Source: Candidatus Woesearchaeota archaeon (GTDB lineage: Archaea; Nanobdellota; Nanobdellia; Woesearchaeales; UBA12501). Taken from it: a stretch of 45,154 nucleotides of DNA. The stretch lies in the NCBI GenBank assembly GCA_016180035.1, contig JACPCA010000006.1:1-45154 (forward strand), in the 5' to 3' direction. The position numbers were made by a program, and so were the translations under genes. Every line of letters starts with the position of its first letter. The first letter of the stretch is position 1. Positions 43,154 to 45,154 of the stretch are shown here, in pieces. A model generated the notes under the pieces. The model made no database searches and had not been told where the DNA came from. It worked only from the letters and a program-made list of their open reading frames with translations.

Positions 43154-45154
43154 ATGAGAAGAACACTGGTAAGTATTGTAGCGGGTATGGCACTTGCTAT
43201 TGGCATAGCAAGCTGTAATGACGAGGAGCTCCGTAGGGTAGAAGAGCCAAACCAAGCCGGATCATGCGAAGAAGCATCAGAACCACCAAACTGCAAAGAT
43301 GGCTATTCTATTACTGTTTCTTGCGGGTACAATGATTCCGGCACAAAATTGGTAGAATGTGTTGACGGTGAGCTTGTTGAACGCCCTTGTGCAGGGACAG
43401 AAGAGCCGCCGATAATGTCTTGTCCTGATCCCGTCGTATGCGATCCTATCCCTGAATGCCTTGAGTCATCTGTTGAGCGAGACTATCGAACCTGTGGGAT
43501 TAATGGAGATGGAATCCGTATCGTGGAGCGATCAAGAGATTGCACTGATGGCCTTTGGGCAAGCTGGACAGATTGGGCAGAAATTATAGCCTGCATTGAC
43601 CCATCATACTGTACTGATGGAACAGCAGAAACACGATCTTGCGGCATTAACGGAAGAGGAACAGAAATTTTTACCTGCATTGACGGGCAGTACGATCCTT
43701 CTGGAGAATGCCTTGACGTTGATATCTGTTTGGATGAGTCTTCCATAGATGTTGCTTGCGGAATTAATGGGCGAGGAAGAACAACAGTAACCTGCACTGA
43801 TGGGAGGTTATGGGCAGATATTTGTGATGATATAGACATTTGCAGGGATTCTGAAATCAATTATGAGCTTCAGGAAGTTCCTTGCGGGATAAATAGTCGA
43901 GGTGTTCAATATCAGGAGAGGACCACATCATGCATCAATGGGCAATGGGGGGAGTGGGGGGATTGGAGTAATTATGGATTATGCTTTGATCCGGATGAGT
44001 GTTTTGACGGTACAGAAAGAACTATTGTTTGCGGCCTGAATGGTGATGGCATTCAGCAACAAACTTGTGTTGAAGGAGGATTTACTGATGATGGCTCTTG
44101 CATGGATGACGATGTTTGCCAAGATGGCTTGACCATCACCGCAGTAAATTGCGGCTATAATAGAAGAGGAACAACAACGGCAATGTGCAATGAAGGGCAA
44201 TTAACCGTTGGAGTTTGTGACGATCCGGACATTTGCAGTATAGGAGAAAATCGCTATACGCCCGATTCTTGCGGCCTGAATGGAAGAGGAACAATTGAAG
44301 ATGTGTGTGTTGATAGTAGGCCAGGAGAAGCTTCTTTATCGGATGATGATGCCTTTTTAGGAGCAAGTGATGCACCAGTTATTATGGTTGAATTTAGTGA
44401 TTACGAGACTCCATTCGGCGTTCGTTTCTTTAACGAGACCTTGCCGTTTATCAAAGCAAATTATATTGATACTGGAAAAGTAAAATTTGTCTATCGTGAT
44501 TTTCCACTTAATTCCATCCACCCCAATGCTCAAAAAGCAGCGGAAGCAGCAGAATGTGCTGGTGAACAAGGGGAATATTTTGAAATGCATAATAAACTCC
44601 ATATGGAGGGAGTAAGTGGGGGAGTCGTTTCCTTCAGAACTTATGCAGAAGATATCGGTTTAGACATCACTACATTTAATACCTGTCTTGATTCTGGAAG
44701 TATGACCCCGGAGATTAATCATGATCTTTCAGATGGCACAGCATTAGGAGTCATTGGCGTTCCATCTTTCTTTATTAATAGAAGGCTAATCTCTGGTGCA
44801 CAGCCGTACAGTGCTTTTGAAACAGTTATTGAAGAAGCTCTTAGTGAAAGAAGCAGTAATTGGACAACATGGGAATTCTCCCGATGCATTGACACTGACG
44901 TTTGTGTTGACGGAACTATTGAGGAAGTATGTTGCGGGTATGATGGAGAAGGAACAAAAACAAGAACCTGTATTGCCGGTGCAGGGCAGTGGGAAGAATA
45001 TGGGGATTGTTCGGTAGCGAGTTTGGTAAACAGGACTAATGATTCTTCACAGGATGATACTAACCCATATGTGCAAAATATAAACCTTATCTTTAGTAAA
45101 CGAGATACATTTCCTTCCCGTAAATCAGATATTTATCTTACACACATTAGAGAA
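43154..45154 (+). CDS. Large Cys-rich repeat lipoprotein with embedded DsbA-like domain; continues past the window end
   Basis: Open frame of 667 codons to the last base. MRRTLVSIVAGMALAIGIASC lipobox; repeats of CG[IL]NGRGT...C..G.W; FLGASDAPVIMVEFSDYETPFGVRFF...GVIGVPSFFIN. Confidence 0.88.
   Translation, partial: MRRTLVSIVAGMALAIGIASCNDEELRRVEEPNQAGSCEEASEPPNCKDGYSITVSCGYNDSGTKLVECVDGELVERPCAGTEEPPIMSCPDPVVCDPIPECLESSVERDYRTCGINGDGIRIVERSRDCTDGLWASWTDWAEIIACIDPSYCTDGTAETRSCGINGRGTEIFTCIDGQYDPSGECLDVDICLDESSIDVACGINGRGRTTVTCTDGRLWADICDDIDICRDSEINYELQEVPCGINSRGVQYQERTTSCINGQWGEWGDWSNYGLCFDPDECFDGTERTIVCGLNGDGIQQQTCVEGGFTDDGSCMDDDVCQDGLTITAVNCGYNRRGTTTAMCNEGQLTVGVCDDPDICSIGENRYTPDSCGLNGRGTIEDVCVDSRPGEASLSDDDAFLGASDAPVIMVEFSDYETPFGVRFFNETLPFIKANYIDTGKVKFVYRDFPLNSIHPNAQKAAEAAECAGEQGEYFEMHNKLHMEGVSGGVVSFRTYAEDIGLDITTFNTCLDSGSMTPEINHDLSDGTALGVIGVPSFFINRRLISGAQPYSAFETVIEEALSERSSNWTTWEFSRCIDTDVCVDGTIEEVCCGYDGEGTKTRTCIAGAGQWEEYGDCSVASLVNRTNDSSQDDTNPYVQNINLIFSKRDTFPSRKSDIYLTHIRE

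Noticed and set aside
43316-44332. Periodic CGxNGxG repeats considered as a CRISPR or DNA tandem repeat
   Set aside because: Repetition is at protein level only; nucleotide repeats are diverged and the reading frame is continuous.
1-45154. tRNA, rRNA or CRISPR loci
   Set aside because: No cloverleaf with T-arm consensus, no rRNA-like conserved blocks and no regularly spaced direct repeats were seen by eye; tRNAscan-SE and CRISPR finders would be needed to exclude them fully.

Overview
This 45 kb window is archaeal. The gene content and promoters look like a DPANN/Woesearchaeota-type genome: archaeal YchF-like GTPase, AbrB-PhoU regulator, TrmB and Lrp regulators, an Era-like GTPase/DUF2073/Zn-ribbon cluster, a PyrB-PyrI fusion, and TATA-like promoter boxes. 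No rRNA, tRNA or CRISPR array was seen. Housekeeping genes (deoC, pyrBI, ychF-like, tRNA-Thr editing domain) are interspersed with many toxin-antitoxin (TA) modules: HicAB, two VapC/AbrB pairs, RelBE, HEPN/MNT, two copies of a DUF4258 plus YgiT-AbrB cassette, and orphan antitoxins. There is also a block of secreted, surface and lipoprotein genes and three eukaryotic-like protein kinases. The strongest unexpected signals are as follows. (1) A previously unannotated non-coding mobile element (MITE-like) is present as three ~263 bp copies. The copies share GGCTCTGTCC inverted ends, have perfect 9-bp target-site duplications, carry two long internal hairpins with compensatory changes, and all sit between divergent promoters. 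(2) A second 199-bp MITE family shares the GGCTCTGT terminus and also has a perfect 9-bp duplication. (3) Two tandem kinases lack the beta-3 lysine but carry a lysine in the glycine-rich loop, as in WNK kinases. (4) A TrmB-regulated two-gene unit encodes a cysteine-synthase-fold protein whose PLP lysine is replaced by Tyr, plus a SAM methyltransferase. (5) A giant Cys-rich repeat lipoprotein, truncated by the window end, contains a DsbA-like domain without its catalytic cysteines.
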